Below are positions 13,381 to 14,444 of a stretch of 14,444 nt of DNA, one piece after another. The notes under the pieces were generated by a model, which searched no databases, had not been told where the DNA came from, and worked only from the letters and a program-made list of their open reading frames with translations. Position 1 is the first letter of the stretch; every line of letters begins with the position of its first letter. The translations under genes were made by a program, and so were the position numbers. Origin of the DNA: Planctomycetaceae bacterium (lineage in GTDB: Bacteria; Planctomycetota; UBA1135; GCA-002686595); contig JABWBL010000027.1 in NCBI GenBank assembly GCA_013360535.1, positions 1-14,444 on the forward strand, given 5' to 3'.

Positions 13381-13447
13381 GGAAAAGGCCCTTGCCGGGG
13401 CTTTCCCGCGGGGTCGAGGGGCGCCGGACCGACATTCCCGGTCGCGG
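13381..13447 (-). terminator. Candidate terminator hairpins after the GGDEF-EAL gene
   Basis: Two imperfect hairpins lie beyond the stop at 13470. The first, 13424-13447, pairs GACCG with CGGTC around ACATTCC, extended by CCG/CGG across a bulge. The second, 13381-13406, pairs GGAAA with TTTCC and CCC with GGG around TTGCC, with one bulge and one mismatch. Neither has a proper T-run following the stem on the - strand, so the call rests on stem position only. Confidence 0.35.
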
Positions 13448-13469
13448 AACCCGCTCGAACCGACCGCGC

Positions 13470-14444
13470 TCAGGCGGCCTGGCTCTGGGGACGCAGCCCG
13501 CCGGCGAGGAGCGCCTCGGCCTGCGCGGCGGCGACGCCGGGGCTGAAGAGGTAGCCCTGCACCTCCTCGCAGTGGAGCGCGCGCAGGAACTCGAGCTGGC
13601 TCTCGTTCTCGACGCCTTCGGCGACGACCTCGAGGCCGAGGCTGCGGGCCATGCTCACGATCGACGCGACGATCGCGGCGTCCTCGGAGTTGCCGGGGCA
13701 CTCCGAGATGAAGCTGCGGTCGATCTTGAGCGCGTCGATCGGGAAGCGCTTGAGGTACGCGAGCGACGAGTAGCCGGTGCCGAAGTCGTCGATCGAGATC
13801 TCGAGGCCGAGGTCCTTGAGCTTGCGCAGCACCTCGACCGCACGGCCGGCGTCGTGCATCGCGGTGCTCTCGGTCAGCTCGAGCTCGAGCCAACGCGCGT
13901 CGAGGCCGCTCGACTCGAGCGCCTCCTCGACCTGCCCGAGGATCGTCGGGTGCACGAACTGCACGCTCGAGAGGTTGACCGCCATCTTCACCGCCCGCAG
14001 GCCCGCGTCCTGCCAGCGCCGGTTCTGGCGACAGGCCTCCTCGAGCACCCACTTGCCGATCTCGACGATCAGGCCCGAGGACTCGGCGACCGGGATGAAC
14101 TGCGCGGGCGGCACGAAGCCGAGCTCGGGATGCTTCCAGCGCAAGAGCGCCTCGAAGCCGACGATCTCTCCTGTGGCGGTCGCGACGCGCGGCTGGTAGT
14201 TGAGGGTGAACTCGCGGCGCTCGACCGCGCGGCGCAGCGCGGTCTCGAGCGTCAGGCGCTCGAGCGCGGCCGCGTCGAGCGAGGCGTCGTAGAACTTCAC
14301 CGCGCTCGAGCCCGCCTCGCGCGCGCAGGCCGACGCGGTCTCGGCGCGCCGGACGAGCTCCTCGGCCGCGTGGTGGTCCTCGGGGAAACCCGCGATCCCG
14401 ATCGAGGCCGGCACGCAGATCTCGCGACCGGCGAAGGAGATCGG
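13470..14444 (-). CDS. GGDEF-EAL protein, c-di-GMP phosphodiesterase part (5' partial)
   Basis: The frame is open through the right edge of the window. A GTG at 14414 is the first visible start codon but is not the real start, since ten upstream codons (PISFAGREIC) continue the family pattern. Residues from there to about 42 (VPASIGIAGFPEDHHAAEEL, then RRAETASACAREAGSSAVKFYD) are the C-terminal end of a GGDEF domain, somewhat degenerate where ADxAMYxAK is usual. The GGDEF motif itself lies outside. Counting from the GTG, the EAL domain spans about 55-305 with its catalytic set intact: EALLRW (88-93), Asn147 in VNLS, Glu179 in ELTES, DDFGTGYSSL (209-218), Lys230 in LKID, Glu266 in VVAEGVE, and QGYLFSP (286-292). 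It should hydrolyse c-di-GMP, probably controlling surface attachment or motility. Confidence 0.93.
   Translation of the reverse strand, partial: PISFAGREICVPASIGIAGFPEDHHAAEELVRRAETASACAREAGSSAVKFYDASLDAAALERLTLETALRRAVERREFTLNYQPRVATATGEIVGFEALLRWKHPELGFVPPAQFIPVAESSGLIVEIGKWVLEEACRQNRRWQDAGLRAVKMAVNLSSVQFVHPTILGQVEEALESSGLDARWLELELTESTAMHDAGRAVEVLRKLKDLGLEISIDDFGTGYSSLAYLKRFPIDALKIDRSFISECPGNSEDAAIVASIVSMARSLGLEVVAEGVENESQLEFLRALHCEEVQGYLFSPGVAAAQAEALLAGGLRPQSQAA

Noticed and set aside
1..14444. CRISPR array, tRNA or rRNA
   Set aside because: I saw no regularly spaced direct repeats, cloverleaf-like elements or rRNA-like segments on either strand.

Overview
The window looks like chromosomal DNA from a high-GC (roughly 70%) Gram-negative-type bacterium. 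Lipoproteins with clear lipoboxes, signal peptides and a beta-barrel protein ending in an aromatic residue all point to an outer membrane. The mix of families suggests a planctomycete-like lineage: secretin-like lipoprotein, RTX-like exported repeat protein, VCBS/FG-GAP lipoprotein, and weak Shine-Dalgarno sites before exported proteins. That placement is an impression from protein style, not a demonstrated assignment. I see no rRNA, tRNA, CRISPR array, phage genes or transposase gene.

Left part (1-5417). A 5'-truncated multi-pass membrane protein, probably an ABC-2-type permease, runs on + to 1506. It converges on a lipoprotein with a secretin-like segment (1651-2454, -). A perfect 59-bp inverted repeat (1509-1629) is packed between the two stop codons. 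Next, both on -, come an RTX-like exported protein (2598-3668) with a terminator-like hairpin after it, a 522-bp stretch with no convincing gene, and a VCBS/FG-GAP lipoprotein (4191-5417).

Middle part (5528-7858). An SGNH/GDSL hydrolase lipoprotein (-) and a serine beta-lactamase-family hydrolase (+) are transcribed divergently from a 201-bp intergenic region.

Right part (7869-13180, all -) is a metal-handling block. In transcription order it has a small Cys-rich lipoprotein (12962-13180), a structured intergenic region with a terminator, an outer-membrane beta-barrel protein (11351-12664), then ZnuA-, ZnuC- and ZnuB-like ABC importer subunits (11340 down to 8705) with gaps of 10, 22 and 1 bp. 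A separately promoted exported protein with three Cys-rich modules on a 60-residue period (7928-8614) follows. The natural reading is a zinc (or manganese) uptake operon with its own outer-membrane channel, flanked by two exported thiol-rich proteins that may bind or buffer the metal. The window closes with the 3' part of a GGDEF-EAL protein (13470 to the window end, -), whose EAL phosphodiesterase domain looks intact.

The least explained features are the perfect 59-bp inverted repeat, two nearly identical modular terminator hairpins 5.3 kb apart, an identical AACCTCCG-ATG start context on two unrelated exported-protein genes, and the Cys-rich proteins around the metal importer.
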